From the NCBI GenBank assembly GCA_039820405.1, contig JBCBQC010000015.1, forward strand, positions 24,426-88,425: a DNA stretch of 64,000 bases, written 5' to 3'. The stretch comes from CALLVY01 sp937899855. GTDB lineage: Bacteria; Bacteroidota; Bacteroidia; Chitinophagales; Saprospiraceae. The notes beneath the pieces were generated by a model that was not told where the DNA came from, did not search any database, and was given only the letters and a program-made list of their open reading frames with translations. Position 1 is the first letter of the stretch. Each line of letters opens with the position of its first letter. Both the position numbers and the translations under genes were made by a program. This document shows, in pieces, positions 1 to 7,318 of this stretch.

Positions 1-23
1 CCGACGCTTTGCGCAGGAAGCCG

Positions 24-31
24 TAACTTTG
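24..31 (+). promoter_or_regulatory. -7 promoter element (TAACTTTG)
   Basis: Exact match to the Bacteroidota -7 consensus TAnnTTTG, ending only 4 nt before the GTG start of the glycosyltransferase gene. This spacing would give a leaderless or nearly leaderless transcript. No clear -33 element is visible. Confidence 0.55.
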
Positions 32-35
32 CGAC

Positions 36-1037
36 GTGAGGCCCAAAATATTAGTCATCCGCTTTAGCTCAATCGGCGACATCGTCCTGACCAGTCCCAT
101 CGTGCGCTGTTTGCAGCGTCAACTGAAGGCGGAGGTACATTTTTTGACCAAAAAACGCTTCGCCCGCCAGGTCGAGGCCAATCCGCACCTCAGCAAGGTC
201 TACGCCATCGACCAACGCATCGAAGAAGTCCTGCCCGCTCTGCGGGCCGAAGCCTACGACTACCTCGTCGACTTACACAAAAACCTCCGCAGTTACCGCT
301 TGAGCTGGACCTTGGGCAAACCCACCTACCATTTTAACAAATTAAACCGTCAAAAGTGGTTGCTGGTCAATTGGAAAATCAACCACTTGCCCACCAAACA
401 CCTCGTCGATCGCTACTTCGAGGGGCTGGCCGAGCTGGGCATCCGCGACGATGGAGAAGGCTTGGATTATTTTATTCCGGCTGCTGATGAAGTGGAGCTG
501 AGCGATTTTTTTACGCAACAAGGACGCCCGGGTTGGGAAAACGGCTACCTCGCCCTGGTTATCGGGGCGACCTACGCCACCAAGCGCTTGCCCACCGAAC
601 GGCTCGTCGATTTGGCCCGGCAGCTTCCCCTGCCCACCGTCCTCCTCGGCGGCCCCGACGACGTAGCCGCCGGCCGCGCCATTGCCCAGGCCCTGGGCGA
701 TCGAGTACTCGATACCTCCGGCCAGCTGCGACTCAACCAATCGGCCTCGCTGGTTCGCCAGGCCCAGCTCGTCATCAGCCACGATACGGGGCTGATGCAC
801 ATCGCGGCGGCCTTTCGCCGCCCCATCATCAGCATTTGGGGCAATACCGTCCCCGCTTTTGGCATGTACCCCTACTACCCAAGGGATAGCCCCAAGCACG
901 CTCAGTTTGAGGTCTCGGGGCTATCCTGCCGGCCCTGTTCAAAAATTGGCTCGGACGTCTGCCCGCGGGGGCATTTCCACTGTATGCAGCGGATTGATCT
1001 GGCCGCTATAGCCCGACTGGTTCGGGAATGGGCCTGA
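36..1037 (+). CDS. Glycosyltransferase family 9 (heptosyltransferase-like)
   Basis: A GT-B fold enzyme of the ADP-heptose:LPS heptosyltransferase family (GT9), expected to add a sugar to the lipopolysaccharide core on the cytoplasmic face of the inner membrane. The N-terminus ILVIRFSSIGDIVLTSP is the typical first strand and loop. The donor-site block ISHDTGLMHIAAAF lies near residues 245-260, followed by the Cys-rich CRPCSKIGSDVCPRGHFHC segment common in this family. At 333 residues it has normal length. The GTG start is chosen because family members begin within a few residues of this motif and a -7 element lies just upstream. The exact donor sugar cannot be read from the sequence. Confidence 0.9.
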   Translation: MRPKILVIRFSSIGDIVLTSPIVRCLQRQLKAEVHFLTKKRFARQVEANPHLSKVYAIDQRIEEVLPALRAEAYDYLVDLHKNLRSYRLSWTLGKPTYHFNKLNRQKWLLVNWKINHLPTKHLVDRYFEGLAELGIRDDGEGLDYFIPAADEVELSDFFTQQGRPGWENGYLALVIGATYATKRLPTERLVDLARQLPLPTVLLGGPDDVAAGRAIAQALGDRVLDTSGQLRLNQSASLVRQAQLVISHDTGLMHIAAAFRRPIISIWGNTVPAFGMYPYYPRDSPKHAQFEVSGLSCRPCSKIGSDVCPRGHFHCMQRIDLAAIARLVREWA

Positions 1038-1040
1038 GGC

Positions 1041-1721
1041 CTACCAACCGCGGCGGCTGCGATTGCTGTTGATGACCCGACGGCACTTTTTCTCGACGTT
1101 GCCAAAAACCAAGTTCAGACTCAAGCCCGCTTGAAAGCTGTGGTAGTAGGGTTGGAAGGGAGGGTCGAGTAGGATACCCTCGCCATCTTTTTCAAAATTG
1201 ACATAGTTAAACTGGTAGCCCAATTCCCAGTGGAGGATGGTATAAATCGGCGACGAGATTCCGATTCGAAAATTGTACCCGATGGTGGGTTCGAGGCCGG
1301 TATTGGGAATTTCGATGCCGCTGGGCAGGGCCACAAAGCGGGGCTCGCTGTCGTAGAAGCCCGCCCCCGCGCTGAGGACCACCCCAAAGCGGTAGGCGGG
1401 GAGGGAGGACAGGTTGGCCCGGACGAAAAGCCCGTAATACGAGTTGTCAAACTCCTGGCGACCGATGAGGGTTTCGGTGGTCTCGTCAAAAAACTCAAAC
1501 TCGGGTTGGGTCAGGTCGCGGTTGTACTCCACGCCGAGCTGGACGTGTTCGAAACCGCCGGCCAGCCGCGCCCGGATGGGGACAAAGCCCACGCCATCCG
1601 AATAGTCGGAGCCTTCGTAGGCGGTGATGTTGTAGCCCGAGGAGAGTTCAAAAAACAGTTGCTGGGCCGACAGGCCGAAGCCCAGCGCACAGCACACAAA
1701 GAGGGAGAATAGTTTTTTCAT
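1041..1721 (-). CDS. Outer-membrane beta-barrel protein, unknown function
   Basis: A 226-residue protein with a signal peptide (MKKLFSLFVCCALGFGLSAQ) followed by alternating hydrophobic/polar strands and many aromatic residues (SGYNITAYEG, YYGLFVRANL, WELGYQFNYVNF), as in small outer-membrane beta-barrels of the porin/OmpW-like type found throughout Bacteroidota. Its end converges with the glycosyltransferase gene 3 nt away. No catalytic or binding motif is visible, so substrate and role are unknown. The barrel call rests on strand pattern only. Confidence 0.75.
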   Translation of the reverse strand: MKKLFSLFVCCALGFGLSAQQLFFELSSGYNITAYEGSDYSDGVGFVPIRARLAGGFEHVQLGVEYNRDLTQPEFEFFDETTETLIGRQEFDNSYYGLFVRANLSSLPAYRFGVVLSAGAGFYDSEPRFVALPSGIEIPNTGLEPTIGYNFRIGISSPIYTILHWELGYQFNYVNFEKDGEGILLDPPFQPYYHSFQAGLSLNLVFGNVEKKCRRVINSNRSRRGW

Positions 1722-1992
1722 GGTTGATCTTCTTTTCTATGGCAAATACAAAAAGGCGCCACCCAAAAGCAGCAAATTGACTTTTGACCGGTAAATCCGA
1801 CTGAACACGGCGATGTTACGAGGAGATTGTTTGCAATGCCCAATGGTGCAAAGGCGTCTAAAGGTAGTAAAAAGAGGGATAAAATAAAAAAGAGGATTGA
1901 CCACCTACGGATCAATCCCTTAAAAACACCTAAAATGATAGCTTTTTATTCAGTCGTCGAATCGACGGAAATTTTCAATTTCGATACCTCTC

Positions 1993-2733
1993 TCAGTTGG
2001 CGTTGATGACATCACCCGAGCCCGTGACGCTGACGTCCAGTACGGGAAACCCGCGGTAGCTCAAGTCGCCACTGCCCGAGATACGCACTTCGAGAAACTG
2101 CTCCACAGTGACGTCGACGTCACCCGAGCCGGAGATGGATACCTCCCCGCTCTGGGTCACCAGGTCAAAGGCGTTGTAATCCCCCGAGCCAGAAATGCGG
2201 AGGAAAAATTCCTCCACAGCCCCTTCCATCCGCATCCGCCCCGAGCCGGAAATGGTGGCATCCAACTCGTCGTAGTCGAGGGCCAGGTCCATATCCCCCG
2301 AGCCGGAAATGCGGAGGTCCAAGTTCTCGCCGTTGAATCGGTTTTCGCCAAAAACCTTCCCCGAACCGGACACCTGGATCAGGCGAATTTCGGGAATGGT
2401 GATAAAGATTTTCACCTCGTCGGCATCGCGTACGCAGCGGTCAAACTCGATTTCCCAGGTATCGCCCTGGACGTCCAATTCGAGTAGATCGACGAGGTTT
2501 TCCGGCCCCTCCACCGTCACGCGCTGCTCGGAGCCTTGGGTGAGGAATACTTCGGCATCGGTAGTAAGTTGGATACCATCGAAATTCGATAGGTCAAATT
2601 CTTCCGTGACGGTGTCGCCGTCGCCGCGTTCGCAGCGGAGAAAGCCCCCATCATCATCGTCGCCAAAGTAGCAGCCGCTGCTGCCGATCATCAGAAAGGC
2701 CAGTAGAAAAACCCAATTCAAATTCTGGTTCAT
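1993..2733 (-). CDS. Lipoprotein with head GIN (DUF2807) domain
   Basis: The N-terminus ends in a lipobox (MIGSSGC, Cys21), so the product should be a lipid-anchored envelope protein. The rest is a right-handed beta-helix of the DUF2807 'putative auto-transporter adhesin, head GIN domain' type: the turn motif ISGSGD or a close variant (ISGSGDMDL, ISGSGRMRM, ISGSGDYNA, ISGSGDVDV, ISGSGDLSY, VTGSGDVIN) recurs every 18-22 residues. An acidic stretch (GDDDDGG) follows the anchor Cys. The family is abundant in Bacteroidota but has no settled biochemical function. It sits between two outer-membrane protein genes on the same strand. Confidence 0.88.
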   Translation of the reverse strand: MNQNLNWVFLLAFLMIGSSGCYFGDDDDGGFLRCERGDGDTVTEEFDLSNFDGIQLTTDAEVFLTQGSEQRVTVEGPENLVDLLELDVQGDTWEIEFDRCVRDADEVKIFITIPEIRLIQVSGSGKVFGENRFNGENLDLRISGSGDMDLALDYDELDATISGSGRMRMEGAVEEFFLRISGSGDYNAFDLVTQSGEVSISGSGDVDVTVEQFLEVRISGSGDLSYRGFPVLDVSVTGSGDVINAN

Positions 2734-2805
2734 GTTTTTGCTTTTTAAGTTTTACAATGGTTCTTTGGTTGTAATTGGTCCAGTTGTATTGATCGGAAAA
2801 TAAGT

Positions 2806-3414
2806 TTAGTCACAATTGCGCCAGGAGCGACCAAAGCTGCCAATGCGCAGGGTCAACCCCCCGGTAAAACCATTGAGATCGCTGTTGCTGATCCCCGAAA
2901 TATCGGACGTCACGCCATTGACTACGCGGTAGCCACCGGTAGCGGCCAGCCGCAACCAACGGAAGAGGTTGATTTCTACCCCCAGCTCCGGGGTGAGTAC
3001 AAAGACCCGATCCGCCCGTTCGATGCCCGTGGCATCAAAGCTGGTATTGACCAAGCCCCAGCCTCCTTTGACGCTGGTAAACAGGTGCGCCAGGCTGCGC
3101 GATGGATAGGTGTAACCCAACCACAGCCCGGTGTGAGCCAGGTCGATCTCCACCCGCTCCGATTGGTCCTCAATCAGGGCATCGATGTCGACGGCGGCCA
3201 GGCCGTAGCCCCCGATAAAGAAATCATCGACGACCAGCGCAATCCCCAGCCCCGACGATCCGCGGACTTCATCGTTGTCAAAAGAGCTGAATTCCAGCAG
3301 GGGGCTGACAAAAAAACCGGCCGAGCGGGAGCGGTTGAATAGGGTTTGCTCCTGAGCCATGGCATCGGTACTGGCGACGAGTAAAAACAAGGCGATAACA
3401 AATAGATTTTTCAT
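2806..3414 (-). CDS. Outer-membrane beta-barrel protein (paralog of the gene at 22.9 kb)
   Basis: A 202-residue protein with a signal peptide (cut after DAMAQ) and eight or so amphipathic strands, as expected for a small outer-membrane barrel. It aligns end to end with the protein encoded at 22930-23529: both have ETVF/QTLF-x-RS after the signal, DR(V/L)FV followed by a P-x-x-GV motif, and N(V/L)FRW near the C-terminus. The two are therefore paralogs. No ligand-binding motif is recognisable. Confidence 0.78.
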   Translation of the reverse strand: MKNLFVIALFLLVASTDAMAQEQTLFNRSRSAGFFVSPLLEFSSFDNDEVRGSSGLGIALVVDDFFIGGYGLAAVDIDALIEDQSERVEIDLAHTGLWLGYTYPSRSLAHLFTSVKGGWGLVNTSFDATGIERADRVFVLTPELGVEINLFRWLRLAATGGYRVVNGVTSDISGISNSDLNGFTGGLTLRIGSFGRSWRNCD

Positions 3415-3522
3415 TTTTTTCTTTTTTCAGTGGATGTGGGGCAAAGCAGTGGCTGGCCCCGGAGTCGACAACTCCCGGGTGGCTAGCGCTCTACCGCCAG
3501 TGGTGGATGAATATTTATGGAT

Positions 3523-5277
3523 CTAAAATCGCACTCCGAATTTGTAGCCGATCCAGGCCTGAATTTTCTGCGGGCTCGTATCAGTACGGCTACTTTCGTA
3601 AAAGTTGGATTCCCGGAGCAGTTGTGAATCAAACGTTTGCGTATCGGAATTGAATTTTTGCGTATAAAACAGGTTGACCGTGGGCCCACCCCGGAGGCTG
3701 AGCCAGGACCATATTTTCCAGTCGAAAAGTAGGCGAAATTGGTGCAGTTGATTGAGGGTACTGCTCCAAAACTCCCCCTCGTTGATGATTTGGCTAAACA
3801 ATTCTACTTGCCAACTCAACCGTCGGTGGCTGCGAATCGCCGTACCGATGCCGTAGCCTAGGGCCCAGGTCGGTTCGGGGGAACCCAGATCGGAGAAGGA
3901 CGCTCCGTCGGGCAGGGCCACTTCGATGATGTTGTAAAAATGGCGGCTGCCAAATTGTACCCCCAGGCTCCAATCCATGCTTTCGGTCCGGTTTACTTCG
4001 ACGTGGTTGTAGCCGTGGCGGACAAAAGTGAGCAAACTGATCGAGGCCCCACTTACCGAATCCGCAAAGTTGACCAGCCCCAATTGGAGGCCCCTTACGT
4101 TGCGGGCCGAATTGATCATCCCCAATTGGAGGTACTGAACGTCGTAGCTGGTATTGAGCAAGGCCCCGACCTGTACCTTTTGATCGCCCTCCGCGATGTT
4201 GAACAAACCCGCCACTTGTACGTCCGCTGCCGCTCCGGCGTAATTGTACAAACCCGCCGCCTGCGTGCCCTTCACCGGCCCCTGGGCTTTGTTGCGCAAG
4301 CCCGCCAACTGCCAGCCCAGCACCCGGCTGGCCGCCTTGTTGCTCAGGCCCGCTCCCTGGAAGCCCACCAGATCGCCCTCGTACAGTCGATTGGAGATGC
4401 CGGCGAGTTGACCGCCCTTGGCGCTGGCCGCCACGTTGGAAATTCCTGCGATTTGCAAACCGCCCTTGGCCCGCTTACCGGGTCGGAGCGTCGGCCCGTC
4501 CAAATCGCCCTTGGCGACATTGGCCAGCCCCGCAATCTGCAAACCATTGACATCGCCCTCGATGATGTTTACCAAACCCCCAACCTCTACGCCATTGACG
4601 CCCCCGTTGCGGCCCCACAGGGCGTTGATCGACACCTTATTGGTGATTTCCTGGCTGCGCCCCATATTGGTGCCCAGGTCGGGCAGTACCGAAAACTGAG
4701 CGATGCGCGTGTAGCCATCCTTGGCCTCGTACTCCTGGGGGTGGACCAGTAGGACCTCTTCCTCCGGTTGGGGAAAATCCTCCGGCCACTCGACCGGTTC
4801 GAGGGTGGGCGTACGCAGCATGGGCGTGGGCCGGATGACCGCCCGGCGCTGGCTCCGCGGAATCGGTGTAGCCGCCAGTTCGGGAACCGTGCTCGGGCCG
4901 GGCCGGGCGTCCAAGGAGCCCGTCAGGCCCGGATCCACGACTGCTTCACGAATCTTTTTATTGGGGTCGCGCTTGAGGACGATTTGATCTCCGATGGCCA
5001 GGTAGCGAATCTGCGTCGGTGCAAAAAGCTCATCGAGGGCCAGGCCCAGCTTTTGATTGTCGACCCGCAGGGACATTTTTTTACCCACCGGAATAAAATC
5101 CCGACTGTAGGTAAAGCGTACGCTGTACCGCTTGCTGATGTCCTTGAGTACCCGCCCCAGGCGCACCTGCTGATAGGACAGGTCGACGCGCTGTTCCAAG
5201 CCCGCCTCCTGCGCCCCGACCTCGGAGAGGCCCAGCCAGCATACCAGTATCAGGAGCCAATGGTTTTTCATCAACAA
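3523..5277 (-). CDS. STN-domain protein with LA_2272-type surface repeats
   Basis: A 584-residue exported protein. After a signal peptide (to about residue 22) comes a secretin/TonB short N-terminal (STN) domain, about residues 28-85 (VDLSYQQVRLGRVLKDISK ... ALDELF), the module that contacts FecR-type anti-sigma factors. A Pro-rich linker (about 100-160) precedes ten or more repeats of about 20 residues with the core G-x-Q-x-AGL-x-N (LQIAGLANVAKGD, VQVAGLFNIAEGD), the pattern of Leptospira LA_2272 surface repeats. The last 170 residues look like beta strands of an outer-membrane barrel. No TonB plug or 22-strand barrel is present. It lies 5 nt after the FecR gene, in the same operon as a sigma factor, so it probably feeds a surface signal to that pair. 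Confidence 0.8.
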   Translation of the reverse strand: MLMKNHWLLILVCWLGLSEVGAQEAGLEQRVDLSYQQVRLGRVLKDISKRYSVRFTYSRDFIPVGKKMSLRVDNQKLGLALDELFAPTQIRYLAIGDQIVLKRDPNKKIREAVVDPGLTGSLDARPGPSTVPELAATPIPRSQRRAVIRPTPMLRTPTLEPVEWPEDFPQPEEEVLLVHPQEYEAKDGYTRIAQFSVLPDLGTNMGRSQEITNKVSINALWGRNGGVNGVEVGGLVNIIEGDVNGLQIAGLANVAKGDLDGPTLRPGKRAKGGLQIAGISNVAASAKGGQLAGISNRLYEGDLVGFQGAGLSNKAASRVLGWQLAGLRNKAQGPVKGTQAAGLYNYAGAAADVQVAGLFNIAEGDQKVQVGALLNTSYDVQYLQLGMINSARNVRGLQLGLVNFADSVSGASISLLTFVRHGYNHVEVNRTESMDWSLGVQFGSRHFYNIIEVALPDGASFSDLGSPEPTWALGYGIGTAIRSHRRLSWQVELFSQIINEGEFWSSTLNQLHQFRLLFDWKIWSWLSLRGGPTVNLFYTQKFNSDTQTFDSQLLRESNFYESSRTDTSPQKIQAWIGYKFGVRF

Positions 5278-5282
5278 AAAAT

Positions 5283-6299
5283 TTAGTCGCAGCCCGGCCC
5301 GTCGACCAGGTAGCGGTTGGCTTCGCGGCGGATGCGGAGATCGACGCTAAAGGCCAGGGCTTCCAGGATCTTGTCGAGCTGGGGTTGGGGATAATCACCG
5401 TCCAGACGGCAGTTGAGCAAGGCGGGGTTAGCCACCTCGATTTGAACGCCAAAGTAGCGTTCGAGACTTTCAATGACTTCGCTCAGGGGCGTACCTTCGT
5501 ACACCAATTCCCGGTTTTTCCAGGAGGCGGCGTTGGTTTTGGGGCTGACGGCCTCGACGAGGCTTTTTTCGACTTTGTCGTAACTTCCCGTCTTGCCCGC
5601 ACTCAGGACGACCGCTACTTGGGGTTGCTCGGCTTCTACCAGGGCTACTTTTCCACGATCGACGGTCACCTCAACCTTATCTTCCGTTGGATAGGCCCGC
5701 ACGTTGAAGGCGGTACCCAGCACCACTGTTTTGGCCTCCCCACTCGTAATTTCAAAAGGATGGTCTTCCATCCGAGCGATGTCAAAATAGGCTTCGCCGA
5801 CCAGTTCGACCCGCCGCGGCTCGAAGGCCGGATCGTAGCGCAATTGGCTGTTGCCATTGAGCCAGACCCGACTACTATCGGGCAGCCGCAGCTCGCGGAC
5901 TTCTCCCGGCTCGGTTTGGACCAGGGTCGCGGCGGCGACGGGGCCGGCGGGGGAAGGTTGGGGGGCGCGCAGCCACCAGACGACCAGCAGACCGATCAGG
6001 AGGGCGGCGGCGATGCCGCTCAGGCGTCGGTAAAGGACGATTCGTCGGGTGGGCCGGGCCGGGGCTTCGGCGGCGGGGTCGAGGCGGCTTTCCACCTGGT
6101 CCCAGGCCTGCGTCAGGTCGGCTTCGTAGGGGGGAGCTTCATACTGCTCCGAAAGCTCCCACAAACGTTGGGCATCCTCCCATAGGGATCGGTTCTCCGC
6201 CGACTCGTTTGCCCAGCGGAGTAAGTCCTCTTGCTCCCTTTCCGGCAGCTCGCCGGAGAGGTAGCGCGCGATCTTGTCAATTGCATCGGACTCCTTCAT
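5283..6299 (-). CDS. FecR-family anti-sigma factor
   Basis: A single-pass inner-membrane regulator. The first 90 residues form the cytoplasmic sigma-binding domain (DKIARYLSGELPEREQEDLLRWANES). One membrane segment lies at about residues 93-112 (LSGIAAALLIGLLVVWWL). The periplasmic FecR domain (VQTEPGEVRELRLPDSSRVWLNGNS ... VELVGEAYFDI) follows, then a DUF4974 C-terminal domain (ELVYEGTPLSEVIESLERYFGVQIEV), the standard Bacteroidota arrangement. It lies between the sigma factor (77-nt gap) and the STN protein (5-nt gap), so the three should act as one sigma/anti-sigma/sensor pathway. Confidence 0.93.
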   Translation of the reverse strand: MKESDAIDKIARYLSGELPEREQEDLLRWANESAENRSLWEDAQRLWELSEQYEAPPYEADLTQAWDQVESRLDPAAEAPARPTRRIVLYRRLSGIAAALLIGLLVVWWLRAPQPSPAGPVAAATLVQTEPGEVRELRLPDSSRVWLNGNSQLRYDPAFEPRRVELVGEAYFDIARMEDHPFEITSGEAKTVVLGTAFNVRAYPTEDKVEVTVDRGKVALVEAEQPQVAVVLSAGKTGSYDKVEKSLVEAVSPKTNAASWKNRELVYEGTPLSEVIESLERYFGVQIEVANPALLNCRLDGDYPQPQLDKILEALAFSVDLRIRREANRYLVDGPGCD

Positions 6300-6375
6300 T
6301 TTTACCTATTTCTATGCTTACGATGCCGCGAGGAAGCTGCTCCCCCTATCTCGGCCTCAATTTTTTTATTTTTTT

Positions 6376-6969
6376 TCAAAAAAAGAATGCTGCCCCCCCT
6401 AACCACCACCATTGGGAGAGGTGCTGCTGGAGGGTGTTGCGGAGTATTCGGAGGGCTTTGCCCATCTGATGTTCGACGGTTTTGACCGAAATATCGAGCT
6501 TTTCGGAGATTTCCCGGTAGCTCAGTTGTTCGAAGCGGCTGAGTTGGAAAATGGCCCGACAGCGGGGTGGCAATTGGTTGATGGCGGCGCTGACTTGCTC
6601 GCGCAATTCCTGCTGGATGAGGATTTCTTCCCCATCGCGGGAATCGTAGGCCGAGGGCAGGGGCTGCTCGGCGATCTCCTGGGCCTTGCCTTCCCGACGT
6701 TTTTGCTTGCGCAAGAAACTCAGGGCTTGGTTGATGGCCATGCGGTGAAGATAGGCGCCAAAGGAGGTGGTCACCTCTAGGTCGTGGCGTTTCTGCCACA
6801 GGCGGATAAACACTTCCTGGGCCAGGTCTTCGGCTTGTGCGGTATCGGAAACGAAGCGGAGGATGGTACGACAAACCTCCCGGTAGTGACGCTCAAACAG
6901 GCCCTGGAGGACCGATTTGTCGTTCGCCCGGAGCCCTCGTAAGATCTTATCCGTCGCTGGTTCTGACAT
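6376..6969 (-). CDS. ECF RNA polymerase sigma factor (Bacteroidetes family)
   Basis: A sigma-70 region 2/region 4 protein of the extracytoplasmic-function group: region 2 around residues 25-95 (AEDLAQEVFIRLWQKRHDLE, the -10 recognition helix) and region 4 around 125-180 (LPPRCRAIFQLSRFEQLSYREISEKLDISVKTVEHQMGKALRIL, a helix-turn-helix). It heads an operon with a FecR anti-sigma factor and an STN surface protein, so its activity is probably released by a surface signal. The C-terminus is unusual: a run of Trp and Phe (QWWWLGGAAFFF) after the normal end of region 4. Confidence 0.93.
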   Translation of the reverse strand: MSEPATDKILRGLRANDKSVLQGLFERHYREVCRTILRFVSDTAQAEDLAQEVFIRLWQKRHDLEVTTSFGAYLHRMAINQALSFLRKQKRREGKAQEIAEQPLPSAYDSRDGEEILIQQELREQVSAAINQLPPRCRAIFQLSRFEQLSYREISEKLDISVKTVEHQMGKALRILRNTLQQHLSQWWWLGGAAFFF

Positions 6970-7318
6970 GCTGTTGGTGTAGCGGCGCGGGGGTGGGCCG
7001 CCTTCATTTTGGTTTACGGAACAATATTAAGCTTTCAACCGTAAAATTACCCGCCCCTTGGACAATTTCACAAAATTTTAAGCCGAATCTCCGGCGTCTA
7101 GCGGAGCTGTGGCGGGCGGGCGGGGACCAAAATTGCCAATCAATAATTTTTTCCCATCATATATTATCCCTAATTTTGCAAGGACTTGGGCCGATTTGTG
7201 GCCCCCGTTACCTTAGGACAAACGCATTATGTGAAACACTACCTGGCGCAACCGCTCTTCGGAGAGAGGCCCCAGCCCAGCCCACCCGCGAGTTGGCTGA
7301 CCATTGAAAAAGACTAAC
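6970..7318. other. Divergent intergenic region between sigma factor and ftsK
   Basis: An A+T-rich 349-bp spacer between two divergently transcribed genes. It holds one clear -7 element (TAATTTTG, 7171-7178) pointing toward ftsK, which would give a leader of about 135 nt. I found no matching element for the sigma operon, no stable hairpin and no credible short gene. Confidence 0.5.
7171..7178 (+). promoter_or_regulatory. -7 promoter element for ftsK (TAATTTTG)
   Basis: Exact TAnnTTTG match in A+T-rich DNA about 140 nt upstream of the ftsK ATG. No TTG -33 box is present at the usual spacing, so support is moderate. Confidence 0.45.

Noticed and set aside
1718..1915. 65-codon frame with a hydrophobic N-terminus on the minus strand
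   Set aside because: It overlaps the start of the outer-membrane protein gene, its later part has random composition, and there is no promoter; probably chance.
5277..5283. SusC/SusD polysaccharide-utilisation locus suggested by the sigma/FecR pair
   Set aside because: No SusC-type TonB transporter, SusD lipoprotein or glycoside hydrolase is present beside it.
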